DNA of 64,000 nucleotides, taken from Diphasiastrum complanatum. Its lineage: Eukaryota > Streptophyta > Lycopodiopsida > Lycopodiales > Lycopodiaceae. The stretch spans positions 5,093,403 through 5,157,402 of the forward strand of contig CM055111.1 in the NCBI GenBank assembly GCA_029204225.1, given 5' to 3'. The translations under genes and the position numbers were made by a program. This document shows, piece after piece, positions 10,166-22,526 of this stretch. The first letter of the stretch is position 1. Each line of letters starts with the position of its first letter. The notes below the pieces were generated by a model. The model saw nothing but the letters and a program-made list of their open reading frames with translations. It was not told the origin of the DNA and did no database searches.

Positions 10166-10353
10166 GATATCGAATCGACGCGCGCCATCCCTTGCTGTGC
10201 ATGCTCGTATTCATTCAGGCACGCTGAATCGATATCAGCCACTTCCGACCAGTGCTTTTTGGAAAATTTCATTCTCGGCCTTACCATATCGGATTAGCGC
10301 ATGCACTTTGTTTTACCCCCCGATATTTATCTGACGCGTTGAACAGATATCGG
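10166..10353. repeat. Inverted-repeat cluster 3 in the gene A leader
   Basis: Alternating motifs lie at 10166-10184 (forward), 10219-10236 (reverse), 10286-10304 (forward), and an overlapping pair at 10320-10353. The spacing resembles cluster 1, and the last copy ends seven bases before the gene A ATG. Confidence 0.7.
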
Positions 10354-10360
10354 ACTCAAT

Positions 10361-11877
10361 ATGGCTAGTTCCTCCATGGCCTCAGATGACAAACTTATGG
10401 ATTTTTTTCATTCCATCTGACAAATTAGAGTATTTTGCTAGTATTTTTTTTTTGCTCCCTTTGATAACGATAAGCTAGTTTATGAGAATCGTTATAATTT
10501 AATTTCTTATCTTGATAATTTTCTCAGATTATTAGTACTCCTGTTTTGGATATAGATACTTTTTGTTTCGTTCATTTTCAGGACCTTGTACATTCCCAAC
10601 CATTCTCTAAGCATAAACACAATAGAAAGTACTCTAACCTGCATGGCCATTTCAAAAGAAATATATATTGTGATATCCACAAAAGAATATGTCGTCTTCT
10701 AATCAAAGGAATGGCTTTTGTGCTCTACATATCTGCTGAAATTTCAAATGATGAGTCTGTTGAATCTTCAACTGTTCCATTGATCGAAGCATCTGCACCT
10801 GCTCCAGTTGATGTAACTGATGCGGATACCAATATAGGGGTTGAAGATGAAGCTTCTATGGCTTCTAATTATAAAAAAACTCTCCCTCGTTCAATAATCC
10901 TCTCTGATTCTCTTCCATCTGCATCTCCTATTAATCAATTAACTCTACTCGATGTTCCTTTATATTTTATAAATAATGAATGTTATATTTCATTTAATGA
11001 TATAGAAGATGTATCGAATTTGAGAGAGGATGAAATCCTCTCAATTTTTGCTCAAAATTTATCATAATTTTTTGACATTGTTGATTACTCATATGATGAC
11101 CTTGAAAGTGAGATAGATTATGATAAAGATGGCAATTGGAAAACTGGCAATGAGGCCTTGGAGGCCATGATTGAAAAATATAAAGCCTATGAAAAGACTT
11201 TGCCTACAAAGGAGGAATTTTTGGAATCTCAAAAACGATATCCCCCTAGGGCTAGATATATCTCCTCCGGAAATGTATAGGCCATTGGAGGACATGACAT
11301 CAGTAGAGCAAACGTCGTTGATTACGATGATTATGATTTGGTAAGTAGATATTATATTGGTATTGATATTGTTCAGTTTTCTTATTGAGTTTGCAGTGTT
11401 ATGTATCATTCTAAATTAATTTTCTTTTCTCGTTTACAGGATGCTATTGAAATAGATGCCTTTGGTATGAGACATGGAGGCGTCCGAGATGTATCAACCG
11501 GGAGAAAAGATGTTTCTCTATCTCATTATTTGAAAAACTTTCAAAATAATAAGATTTGTATATATCATTCATCTTATAATCCATATGCAACCACTGTCAT
11601 TATGGCCATCAAATCATTATCAGTTTGTTTAGGAGGCCATAAGTACGCAAGAGGAACATATAAAATAATTTTTGTGAAGAGAGATTTGGCTATTAAGATA
11701 TTGGGTTATACTCCCAATGAGACTACAAAAAGATCATCTGCAATGGCCCTTCATTCGGGTTACATTGATATGAGCAAGGAGAAAAATTTAGAATTTTTGG
11801 ATCCATATGAAAGGAGATTATTCCTTCATGACAATACCATCCGTTTGAATCTTGAAGAGGATGATGATGATAGTTAA
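10361..11877 (+). pseudogene. Gene A: unrecognised spliced gene with in-frame stops
   Basis: An ATG at 10361 opens MASSSMASDDKLMDFFHS. The best-supported coding blocks are an exon from about 10582 (acceptor CATTTTCAG) to 11340 (donor GTAAGTAG) and a second from 11440 (acceptor CGTTTACAG) to the TAA at 11875-11877. The 99-base intron is phase 0. The 10582-11340 exon stays in one frame for 253 codons apart from a TAA at 11065 and a TAG at 11278, and stops also occur near the 5' end. Both could come from glutamine codons by a C-to-T change. The product would be acidic (runs such as VVDYDDYDL and a DDDDS terminus) with a basic, histidine-rich N-terminal part. It shows no domain I recognise. It converges with gene B, the two stops lying about 30 bp apart. 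Confidence 0.5.
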
Positions 11878-11906
11878 ATAATTTTCTGTAATAGATTTTT
11901 GATATA

Positions 11907-14620
11907 TTACAAGAATCTCTCTTTTGCAATGAATTTGAATGCCTTTTGAAATATCATAATAGTTGACGAGTTTTTAGCTTGATATCTAAATTGTGCTCTT
12001 CTGTAAAACCACTGAAAAAGTTGAACTAAATATTTATTTCTTGAATTGTGTCCTCCATGATTTGTTGCTCTATGAAATGCTCCCCCTGCTTGCCAATGAG
12101 ATTTTTCCATGCCTTGTGATGACCAGATACTTAAGCTCCCATATTCCTTTGCAAAATAAGTTGCATGATGAAGAAGGATGTGCTGCAAACAATAGTTTTG
12201 ATTAGTTACATCAGTAGAAAAAAATATAAACCTGAATGAAAAAAGTACCAGATAATGATATAGATTAGCACCATGTAATGAGTAACGTTGTCTTTTCTCC
12301 AACATCATGTACATATTTTACAAATGTGGTGCAATGATTTTGCAAAGTCCTCATATCTTCTGATGGTAGGTTTTCTTTCCTGATAACACCTATGAGTTTG
12401 TCTAAGTTGGTCCACACTTGTTCCTTTTCCACTCAATTACTTCCTTCCAATGTTCGTGTGGCTTGAACAATTTCTCTCCAAATTTCATATCTGACACTTG
12501 ATTCTTTGCATGTGTGATTGGATAAGAATCTTCTTGCTTTAGCACCCCCAATTGATGGCTTATTAGGAACGTTTTCTTTTTTCCCTGAGAGCCTGTCACT
12601 TTTTTCAATCGTGACATTCCCTTTATGTAGTCCTGCATTTGACATAACTATTTCCAACCTCCTAATTGCTGCTTTAGCCACTGACTTTGGTTTATGATTC
12701 CATGCTAGTAGAATATGCAGGTAAATTAGTTTTTCAATAATACGAACCTCAGCATGCAATGTGCATATGTGAACATATTTTAATGGAATTGGCAGAACAC
12801 TTTTCATATTTGGATCTTCAGCTTCTCGTGCTGGGCCAGTGTTGGTTGATCGTCCCAAATTCATATTGTAGCAATCCTTCATGCAATAAAGACATGGATG
12901 CTTTGATGTTGCCCCATGAGAGACATTATACATACATTTTAATGTTTTCAAATCCCCTACAAGGTGCCATTGAATTTGAAAACTTCCATGGTTTTCAACT
13001 GAAAATTTCTCACCCTCCAAATGTCTCTTTATAATCTCGCCATAATTTGTTCTTGAAAATATCCATGATAGTATTTTATGGTCCTCTTTCAAGACTTGCA
13101 GAGAAACAAGTAATGCATGACATGTCAATAAAAACTGGCAAGGTATGAATTGTTAATAAGATATTCTAAATGAAAATTGAAATGTATACCTGGAATGCCG
13201 CCAACCACCATATGTGATTTTCCGATTAAACACTAAACGTTTGATCATCTGTATCTGAAATTTTGTTCATCAAAGTGGCACTCACACGTTCCAACTTCTG
13301 ACCCTTGATGATTTCAGATTCATCCAATTTTATTACAATAATGATCTTTTCATTTACTTGATGTTCGTCCAGTTTATAGAATCGAATAATGTATTTTAGA
13401 ACATTTTCAATATCAAGGAAAATATTATTGCAATCGTTGTAATTGAGCTCACCATATTCTAATTTGTATAATTCAGTTATATGAAGTGGTTGGCCAACAA
13501 CTTTGAACATTCCGTCATTATAAAAATTTCTAGCTAATCTGACCCCGATATGGACGCGGAAGATTAATTTTTTTCACCATCACTTGGGAAAAAGCTTCTT
13601 TAACTATTCTAAAAAAAGTAGAATAAACATTTATGCTAATTTCACATACATCACATGCACCTTGTATCACATTCGCATCCAAGTATGATTGAACCTTAAT
13701 CAAAACAGTCTCTACAATTTCATTTTTCATTTTTTCAAATCGAGCATTTTTTATCATTTCCTTTGCTGACTTTCTTGGTAAAACATGACTTGAAGATGAT
13801 CCAATGCATGAACGATCTGTTAAATAGTTCTTTGCCACCAAACATGATCTACAACCAACATATGAAACTCAAATTATGTTTAATAAATAAATAATCCATT
13901 ATAAAGTGCAAATTAAACTTAAATGACATATACAAATCAAATAAATAGTTTAGATGACAGCATACTTGAATGCTCAGATTCTTTTTTTCTGATTGCCGCT
14001 ATGTGTAGATAGGTCATCAATATTCTTCATCGGTACTCTCTTTCTTTTTCTCTTCATCATTCTCTTATTGATAGCTTTTAGATCAACAACAGATTTTAAA
14101 CTCTCGGATCGCACCTTTTCCATGGATTCCAACATTTCTTGGTTTGATCCTCGAAGAGTAGTGACAGTTGCATTCAACTCTGACATAGCATTCTTGAGTG
14201 CATTGTTTTCAGCACTAGTGTGTTGCACATAATGAAGCAATTGTTGATTTGCACGTTGCAATTGTTGATTAGCAAACTGTAATTGTTGATTCAGACAAGA
14301 TATGCTATGCATTCCAATATCACGCAACCTTTGATAATATCCAAGTAATCCGCTATTTCCTTCACATACATATCTGAGAAGATGAGTTACGGACTTAAAA
14401 TCTAGAAACAAATTGGTAGTTGGATCATTAGGATAAATTGATCCATCCACCCACAAATCTATATTCATATGATTATTCATTCTCAATTCTCTAACTATTG
14501 CTGCAACATTCTCTACAACTTTCGCATTTTTCTTAATAATTGGAGTGCATTCCATCAGAAGAGCAACATGCAAATGGAACTTGCCATTGTTAAAGCTACA
14601 ATCATGTAAATGAATCTACC
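11907..14620 (-). pseudogene. Gene B: multi-exon transposase-like gene with coiled coil
   Basis: Minus-strand coding blocks run from about 14620 to the TAA at 11907-11909. The N-terminal block (about 14620-13974) ends in a glutamine-rich coiled coil (repeats of NQQLQ) and a basic KRKRKR signal. The next blocks (13841-13530 and 13510-13190) are linked by a one-base frameshift in a G run near 13545 and contain LPRPYR and IKLDESEI. A 13136-13189 intron leads to the block at about 13135-12272 with GDLKTLKCMYN, a SKHPCLYC zinc-like pair, CTLHAEVRIIEKL and KLIGVIRKENLPSED. The last exon (12182-11907) has YGSLSIWSSQGMEKSHW and HRATNHGG. This set resembles, from memory, a widespread poorly described family in animals and oomycetes; a D-D-E triad (DESEI, GDLK, GMEK) would make it transposase-like. 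In-frame TAA (13226) and TGA (about 12433) codons mark it as broken. Confidence 0.6.
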
Positions 14621-15045
14621 TACAGTGAATCAATGTGAATAGATCTAGCATTCCTTACTTTTGTAATGTTTATGTCGCATTGAAAAATCGTCCCGCCTCA
14701 TATTTCACTATAAGCATACAGTGATTTCAAAAGTTTTGCCTCTCCTGCTTTAGTTTTTGCATTGAGCACACCAAGATTTTCGTCTTAAAGCTCTAGTCCC
14801 GAATTTTGGAACGAGCATGAAGAGAAGTTATTACATCTCATGCTAAACTAACTATTGTCTGAAGTTAACCATACTAGTTAAACGTCGATCAAGGCTGGAA
14901 ACTCGAAAACCGATGACCAGAAGTTACCAGTTTGCATTCTCTCTCTACGTAACCTCTCTCTAAAGTGAAATTTCTTAAAGGGCCCATTTTGAGCCCATAT
15001 TTTCTCGAATGTCTCTCAAGGACGATTGTAAAAGCGTCTAAGGAG

Positions 15046-15465
15046 GATGCACCATCGCATCGGGAGCACCAGTTCTCCAAGTCAGCAAGAAGCAGACCGT
15101 AGTAGCCCAGTCATCCTGCGAAGCAGAGTACGTTGAAGTAGCAAAGATGGCCAACGAGATAATCTGGCTAAGGCAGTTCTTGGATGAATCGGACGAAACA
15201 AGAAATGAGCCTTTGGTCTTGCAGATGGACAACACTTCTACAATACACCTGATGAAAAATCCCGTGTTTCATTCCAGAACGAAGCACATTGCGATCAAGT
15301 ACCACTTGATCAGGGATCTAATTGGAAAGAAGATGCTGCAGGCCACCTTCATCGGAAGAAAGACATGGTTGTTGACATCTTCACTAAAGCCCTAGACAAA
15401 GGACTCTTTGAGAGAAAAAGGAGCAGTCTTGGGATCATAAAGCTATCATGCTTTGAGATGGAGCT
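15046..15465 (+). pseudogene. Copia RNase H / polyprotein 3' end remnant
   Basis: The plus strand encodes the RNase H end of a Copia polyprotein: VSKKQTVVAQSSCEAEY, MDNTSTIHLMKNPVFHSR, TKHIAIKYHLIR, and VVDIFTKALDKGLF after a frameshift near 15345. Everything upstream (gag to reverse transcriptase) is missing. The LTR that follows matches the one at 29.0-30.1 kb, so it belongs to that family. Confidence 0.85.
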
Positions 15466-16522
15466 ACAGAAACAAAACATTTTTGTTTACAAAGCCTTGC
15501 TAGCTTTCAGTTCTCGACCTGACGAGGATGTTCACGAACACGAAAGTCAGGAGACACGAAACACGAAAAGTTTCGCAAACATGCAAGTCAAAGGAGATGA
15601 TCACGACCAATTCGCGAACACAAAAGGTTCACGGACGAGAATCTTTTGTGGTTTGGCACGAGAATCTTTTGCGGTCCAGTTAGAGAGAAAGGCAGATGAG
15701 CAAAGTGAAACCAACGATGGAAACGGAACCAACAATGGAAACGAAACCAATGACGCGACACAAAAAATGTCGCGAAACCCGTTTTGCCCTCACACTCCAA
15801 AGAGTACTAGCAAAGATCACGCAAGTACCTAGAAGTACAGATATCTGATATGATGGCATGACGTCAGTAGATACACTTTAGGTCGTGGCTAATCTGCCAC
15901 TCTTGTAATTCCCTGATTAGTTGTAAATGCTTAATCACTCTAATTTTAGATTTACATAGAGCGACTATACTCCCTGGATGATACTTGACATACAGATCAA
16001 CATATATGATAATATACACATACAGTGTAATGTAGTAGTCTGATGCTAGTAAGCAATCAAGATGAAATACAGACAAGAAGTCCGTCTACGTGAGATGAGT
16101 TCTGTGATCAGGATCCATAGAGATCCAAAGTCCACTAGTAAGCGAGATATACATTCGTGAAAGAACCGTGTTTTTCCCACGCCAACACACTGCGTGGATT
16201 TGCATGTAGTGCTTGAAGAAATTAGAGAAAGATCAATATAGATGATTTTTCTTGTTGTGTCTGATCTCGAATGCGAATGCGTCTGTTGTTAGTCGTGTGT
16301 CTGAGTTTTTCCTAGTTCATTTGAATTTCGCACCTTGGTTGAAACTATGTTGAATGCTGCATTAATTTTATAAACGTAGAACAGCAGTGTCTGACTACAT
16401 TCTGGAGGACTGTAGGAGTGATTCAGCTGGCAGTGTCCAGCAATCGCATCTGAACTTCTTCCGAGTCGCAAGAGGATCGTGGTTGTCGCGATAGTTTCAC
16501 GACTAGAAAATCCATTCCCTTC
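15465..16522 (+). repeat. 3' LTR of the decayed plus-strand Copia (copy A)
   Basis: It aligns over about 1 kb with the LTR at 29.0-30.07 kb. Shared blocks include the GCAAGTACC, CCACTCTTGTAATTC and AGTCTGATGCTAGTAAGCA segments and the region around ACTGCGTGGATT. The two copies are clearly diverged with several indels. The exact ends are uncertain by some tens of bases. Confidence 0.75.
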
Positions 16523-17750
16523 AGAGAAATTGTTCTATCTCTGAGTGCTTGATTAGATTGGATGATCAGATTGAGGATAATGATTCATGGGGAAGAGTTA
16601 AAAACATACAAGTGTGGATCTTCCCTAGTTGTTCGTTCTGAGGACAAAACTTGTTTAAGGGGGGAAGATATTTATGTCCATGTCCAATATGAGGGATTCA
16701 GTAAGTAGCCTTTGAAGAAGTTCACAAGTGATGCAAAAGGCATATCAAGCATATTTTTCAATTTTTAAATAGCTCTTGGCATTTAATGTCCCAATCTGCA
16801 TAGGTGAGTGAAACTTGCTTGAAATCACTTTTGCAAGTAAAAGTTCAATCAAATTTACACCATCAAATGTGTTGTCTTATCTTTTTTGGCCACATACATA
16901 GTGCCACTAAGCAACTTCCATATAAACATATAAGAAAGGTACATGCTTGTTGATATTTTGCAAATTCTAGTTACTTTGAAAAGGAAAGTTAGGAACTCCT
17001 CCAAGCACATCCGACTGAGAATTCTCATTTCTAAATACCATGGTCTAGGCATAACTACATGCATTCCTTGTGCAAGTGCTTCATGTAAGAAATAAATAGT
17101 AGCGTCGTCTTGTTTAACATTAAGTAGTCTTTTCATGTTGGAAAATACTAAGCTTGCCTACAAGCCATGACTTGACTATTGGAATGCTGGTTTTTCTAGG
17201 AATAAATTTATTGTTTGATGTTCAAGTTACTTGTTGCCTTTTATCAATCAAACTTGATTTGATACTAGCAATTTTTTTTTGTTTTTCTCTCAAAACTAGC
17301 AATTTAAAACCATCCCATTAGTCAACGACTATCTTACGAAAGCATACTCAAGCTTTAGATTTTTTTATGGGTCTCGTGATAATTCCACAAACAACTTATT
17401 TAAACATTAAAAGCACTTTCAATGGTCATGAAAATATTTTCTACACTATTTAATGTCCACAATATATCTTTTCAGTGTGCATAAAAAGTTCGTGCAATAA
17501 CTTTTGAAGCTAGGCATACAAATAGATTGGTCCCATATGCTTATGATGGTGAAGTTGCCTATGTTTCTCTTCTTAGAATAATTTTATGATTTTAAAAGTA
17601 GTTGTGATTGACGTATGATTCGGACCAATACATACATTATTGAAGGCTTTCACTCATTTGACACCTCCGACATTATTATTTATTTTGTCATGTATTTAGT
17701 TAGATATGTGGTCTCTATTTCTATTTTGGATTTATATAGTTGCCGTCTAA
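16523..17750. other. Spacer, no gene recognised
   Basis: AT-rich sequence with only short chance ORFs on both strands; I see no domain, RNA gene or repeat boundary in it. Confidence 0.4.
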
Positions 17751-17960
17751 GTTGCTTCAAATGACAATTTTTATCGTTGTCAGTCAAGTTGGATCAAATG
17801 ACAAATTTAATTTCCTAAAGCTAATTTAAAAGAAGGTTATAATGATCATCATTCAAGTTGGTATACATGACAACTTTTTATGGTTGAAATTTAAGTTGGT
17901 TCAAATGAGAATTTTAATGACTCTTATTTTAAGCTTGTTCAAATGGGGGATCTATTGGTT
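17751..17960 (+). repeat. Irregular repeat of AAGTTGGTTCAAATGACAAT-like units
   Basis: Five diverged copies begin near 17751, 17790, 17853, 17893 and 17930, at intervals of about 37-63 bases. They lie directly upstream of a purine-rich AAGGGAGAG and the hairpin cluster at 18003. Confidence 0.6.
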
Positions 17961-17995
17961 GTCATTACAATTAAATCGACGTTTTAAGGGAGAGT

Positions 17996-18138
17996 GTATT
18001 CCACACCACCACTGCCACAACAGTGGTGGTGTCCCACAGATCTAAGGGTGAGCAATGATAGCATTGTTTTGAAAAAGGAGTGCTATCATTGCCCATCTCC
18101 ATTAGATGGGCACTACACCACCACTACCATGGTGGTGC
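17996..18138 (+). repeat. Hairpin cluster at a possible LTR start
   Basis: After AAGGGAGAG (polypurine-like), TGTATTCCACACC begins a segment with four successive inverted repeats: 12-bp perfect arms at 18003-18014/18021-18032; 12-bp arms at 18052-18063/18081-18092; 8-bp arms at 18091-18098/18104-18111; 7-bp arms at 18116-18122/18131-18137. The stems are seen directly. Their place at an LTR start is inferred. A TATA-like GTATATATATGG near 18656 would fit an LTR promoter. Confidence 0.65.
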
Positions 18139-18149
18139 AAAATACGTTG

Positions 18150-20260
18150 CTCCATGTTTTAAAGGCTATCATTTAAGCCAATTTCAATGGCAGTTTAAAT
18201 GGTAAACATATACGCCAATCTAGCCTACCAAATATCATGAAGATATTGAGTGCCAAATTCAAAGAGGCAGGTCACTTAAAAATTCACTACTTGCTAACTA
18301 TGCACTACTTGACTATGCATAAAGATCTAACTAGACTTTGCATGCTGATGAATTTAATGAAGGACATGTGAAAACTTGTGCAAATACCAACTTCTTGTAA
18401 GACCTTGGTCTCTACAACTTCACCATTGACCTTGGTCCATTAAATTTAGGGCCTTATACAAAAATGGAAAATTATTCTAAGGTTCAAAAGGCCATCCTTA
18501 CAAAGTAATCCTAGAATTGCCATGTGTCAAAGTCAATGAAAAGTCAACAGGTGGCTCAAATCATGCCTTCAATCAAGGAGTACAATTCATATAACCAAGG
18601 AGTAACTTATGGAAAGTAATGGCTTTTGGTAGGAAGTCTACACCATCATCTTTGTGTATATATATGGGAGCTACCATGATCCCCTCTCTAAGTGAGTGCT
18701 TGAAAAGCTTTAGATTAAGCTAGTTTCTTTGAGCACTTGGTATTGGCATTCAATAATGAGTAAAGCTTGTTATCAATCATCTTGAGACTCTTTTCATTTG
18801 TTTTTGATGTGTTTGATGCAATAATATCTCTGAGAGAACCTCCTTCGTTTGTGAAGAGGGAAGGAATGATTGTTCTAGGGATTAAAACTAAATCTTCCCT
18901 GTGGAACTTTGACAGGACACATGTGCACAAAAAGTTGTGAAATAAGGGTGTGAAAATAGAGAAGAGTTTTACAATTTTCTTAGGATTAAAATAGGACAGG
19001 TGATTTGAATGTGTAGTAAGGGTGTGATTTACCATCAAGCTATCTGGTGCCAAAAAGACTCTTTGAAGCTTGAGAGCTGTAGCTACCACCACCTTTGAGT
19101 TTGTAGTCAAAGAGGTTCAAACCCCCCCATGATTAGAATGTATACTCATGGGTGATCACCATTATAACCATCATTATCTCCTTCTTTTGTGCATTCATAG
19201 AATCTAAGCTATATGAAAATGCAAGAAACAAATGTATTAGTACAAGTGACCACCCATCCATATCTATAATGAGTTGTGTCCATAATACATTTACATAGTC
19301 TTATCATATTGATTGCTAATTTTACTTGGTGGTGTGTCAATTGGGTAGCTAATGATGGCCTCCCTATGCAATGTGCCCTTAGAATTGAAGAGTATTTTGA
19401 GTTTACTAATAAGAGCATCCCCATGTGAGAGGAAGTTTATCATTGCTTTCTATATTCTTTTAGATCTTTGTGCACCCTCCTATACTAAATAGTACTTGGT
19501 CCTCAACTTCTATCAAGTAAAACATTCAATAGTACACATTTTCTAAAATGAGATAATCTAATGTGACAATGAGTATTTCGCATTGTCTCATATCAAGTAA
19601 AATGTTCATTAATAGATGTTTTCTTGTATGTCTTTGTATTAGCATTTGCACAAATGTCATTTATGATGAGTGCTAGCTTGAGTCATAGACATATGTAGAC
19701 ATCCACCTTGGCCTCAACTAGCCATATTTTTATTGACACTCTTGTGTACTTGAAAAGACATTTTTTTTACTTGTTCCACCTTGGATTTCCCCATCATATG
19801 GTGAGATTGATGAGATATGTTGGGTCATGATTGAAGCATTTCAATTCCACATTCTTAATAATTTTTTAATCAACCACGTGGACTTCAATCCAGAATCAAC
19901 ATTCACTATAATGACATGTTGCATAAACGCTAAAGTTTTACTTGGCTATGGGCTTTGAAGACTACTTATCATTCAAAACTACAAAGCGTGGTCATCACTC
20001 ATAAGAATTGCATCTCTTTAAATAACAATATGCGTATTTAAGAGGTAATTGCCTTTTAGTTGTATTACAACGTGAATGGGTTCTCTTTAGAAACCAAGCT
20101 CTCTTTATTATTAGTTTGGACACCTTGCAATGGGGTGTTAGAGTTGGGGCACATGCTCATGGGACGAATAGAAAAATGTATATAAAGCCCACCTCTTAGA
20201 GATAGCCTACCAGTTTTCTTTGCCCTCTATACTTTCATGTATGTTATTGTGCTCTCATCA
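18150..20260. other. Spacer, no gene recognised
   Basis: Apart from the possible LTR promoter near 18656 I see no gene. The longer ORFs (for example minus 18715-19110) have no recognisable domain and low-complexity character. Confidence 0.35.
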
Positions 20261-20267
20261 GCCTTCT

Positions 20268-20695
20268 ACGAGTCTTCTATGCTCAACATAGTTGCATGAA
20301 CTACTATCAGGGGAAAGTTGGGTAGAGGTGAGTCGATTTTCTTATTGAGATATATTTGGAGATTCATTTTTTGACACATTCTATACTAAATATAGGAAGG
20401 CTTATGTTGAGCATAAATTTTCCTATACTCAACATAGCTTTTCCTATGTTGAGCATCGCAAAATTGACACATTGAATATATGCTCGACTATGCTTGACAT
20501 AGTCTTTGTTGTAATGCTAAGCATCGCAAAAGCTATGATGAGCATAACTTTTCCCATTTTGAGCATCCTGAAAGCTTTATTGTGCTTAGCTTTCTTTATG
20601 CTTAGCTTAGAAAAAGCAATGCATTATATGAAAAAACCCATCTTGGGCTTTTTCTATTTTGAGCATTGCAAAAGCTATGTTGAACAGTCTCCCAT
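20268..20695 (+). repeat. Degenerate minisatellite of TATGTTGAGCAT units
   Basis: Forms of TATGTTGAGCAT followed by CGCAAAAGC or AACTTTTCC recur about ten times at irregular 30-45 base steps. Some are inverted (ATACTCAACATAG), so local hairpins are possible. There is no gene. Confidence 0.65.
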
Positions 20696-21184
20696 TTGCT
20701 AATAAGCATGACTTTTGAGTTGCTTGGTATAGTAAAAGCTTTCGTCAATCACAATCCCAATATACTTTTTACAAATTTTGACATACTTTGAGTGAATCAC
20801 TCATTTTAGATAGACGACCATATGTCTTACCCATTATACACGATCACATGCATCAGTTCTAATTCCTTTTTGATTTTTTTTGGATTACAAGACATTGACA
20901 ATGCCTCTTTTATTGATTTTTTTGGATGAATATTTATTGAAATTCAACTTTGTGAACATGCAAATTTTCAAAATTATTTTGACAAGGCTTTGGTCCTGAT
21001 TTAGCAAAAACTCTTTTTTTTCCTTCCCCTAGATGAACCATTTATTTTTCCTTTCATGTTGTAACCACATGATACTTAAGTTGGTTTTGTACAATTATAT
21101 GAAGGTTTTTGTACAAGCGTAAGCACTCTCATGGAGTCCTCTTAAGGGTTTATTGGTCCCACATAGTAAGAGTCTTCATGGAGT

Positions 21185-21530
<346 letters not shown>

Positions 21531-21539
21531 ATTCATCAT

Positions 21540-22440
21540 TGTAGCCAATAATGTGCCTCCACACACATTATTTATTCCATGATATTGAGTTTAACTTTGT
21601 GTATATACAATCTATGTTATGTGAAGTGGTTGCCAATGGTACTTCAACACAAGCAAACATCCCACAAGTTTTGTGCCTATTATTAGCGATACTAGATGTT
21701 TGTTTTTTGCTTTCTTCATTTCCTTTGCTATTTGTTTACCTAGCATAACTTGGCTCCAAACAATGATGACCTATATGTGAAGGAGGTTGCATTCACAACC
21801 TAATCGTGGTGAAGTTGGCACTAGAAAGGTTATTATGAGGTTACATCATAACCCTTTTGTAGCTAGGGAAAAACAATAAAATAAAACAAAAATTTCAAGT
21901 TTAGGGTTTGGGGAAGAAATTGGTTTGTTTTCATAGAACTCAGCTCACCCATTTAATTACCCAACATAACCAAGATCCAAACAACAGTGACATTAGCTGT
22001 TATGGACGTAAGCTTCTGATGTTGACGTTAGCCAAGACAAAACATCAGAGTTTAGAAAGATGGATCCAAATTTCTACTACACTCTGGAATCAGCCGATTT
22101 CACTAGTTTAGCATGAAATTCATTTCTTAGTTTCTTGGGCAAAACCAACTCAACTTGGTCAGTGACACATTACAAATTCTTCAATGACCAATGCACCACA
22201 ATGGTGTCAAACTTGAGAGTTGCTATCCATTAAAGGAGAGGCCATGCAACCATCCATCTTTGGATAAGTGAAGAAAGGCCCAAACTCTTTGATAATTAGT
22301 TGAAGCCACTTCAAGTGGCCTCATCCCTTTCAAATGATGTGGAATTACTCCAACATGGCATCCCAGGCAAGTGCTACGGACATGGGTAGCCTAAGGAATG
22401 TCACACCCACATTATCCAAATACAAATTTTGGTCAGCATG
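21540..22440. other. Spacer, no gene recognised
   Basis: Only short ORFs are present; no domain, RNA gene or clear repeat is visible. Confidence 0.4.
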
Positions 22441-22441
22441 C

Positions 22442-22445
<4 letters not shown>

Positions 22446-22523
<78 letters not shown>
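22446..22523. repeat. (GT)13(GA)26 microsatellite
   Basis: A perfect GT run (22446-22471) passes directly into a perfect GA run (22472-22523). Confidence 0.95.

Positions 22524-22526
<3 letters not shown>

Noticed and set aside
10546-10581. Start of gene A at 10546
   Set aside because: The apparent start is a TTG just before a splice acceptor; the ATG at 10361 after the hairpin cluster is a better candidate.
1-15000. Endogenous giant-virus insertion
   Set aside because: A histone-like frame and unknown genes raised the idea, but the genes are spliced and no viral core gene (capsid, packaging ATPase, polymerase) is visible.
18715-19110. 131-codon minus-strand ORF
   Set aside because: It has no domain and lies in what looks like LTR/spacer DNA downstream of a plus-strand TATA box.
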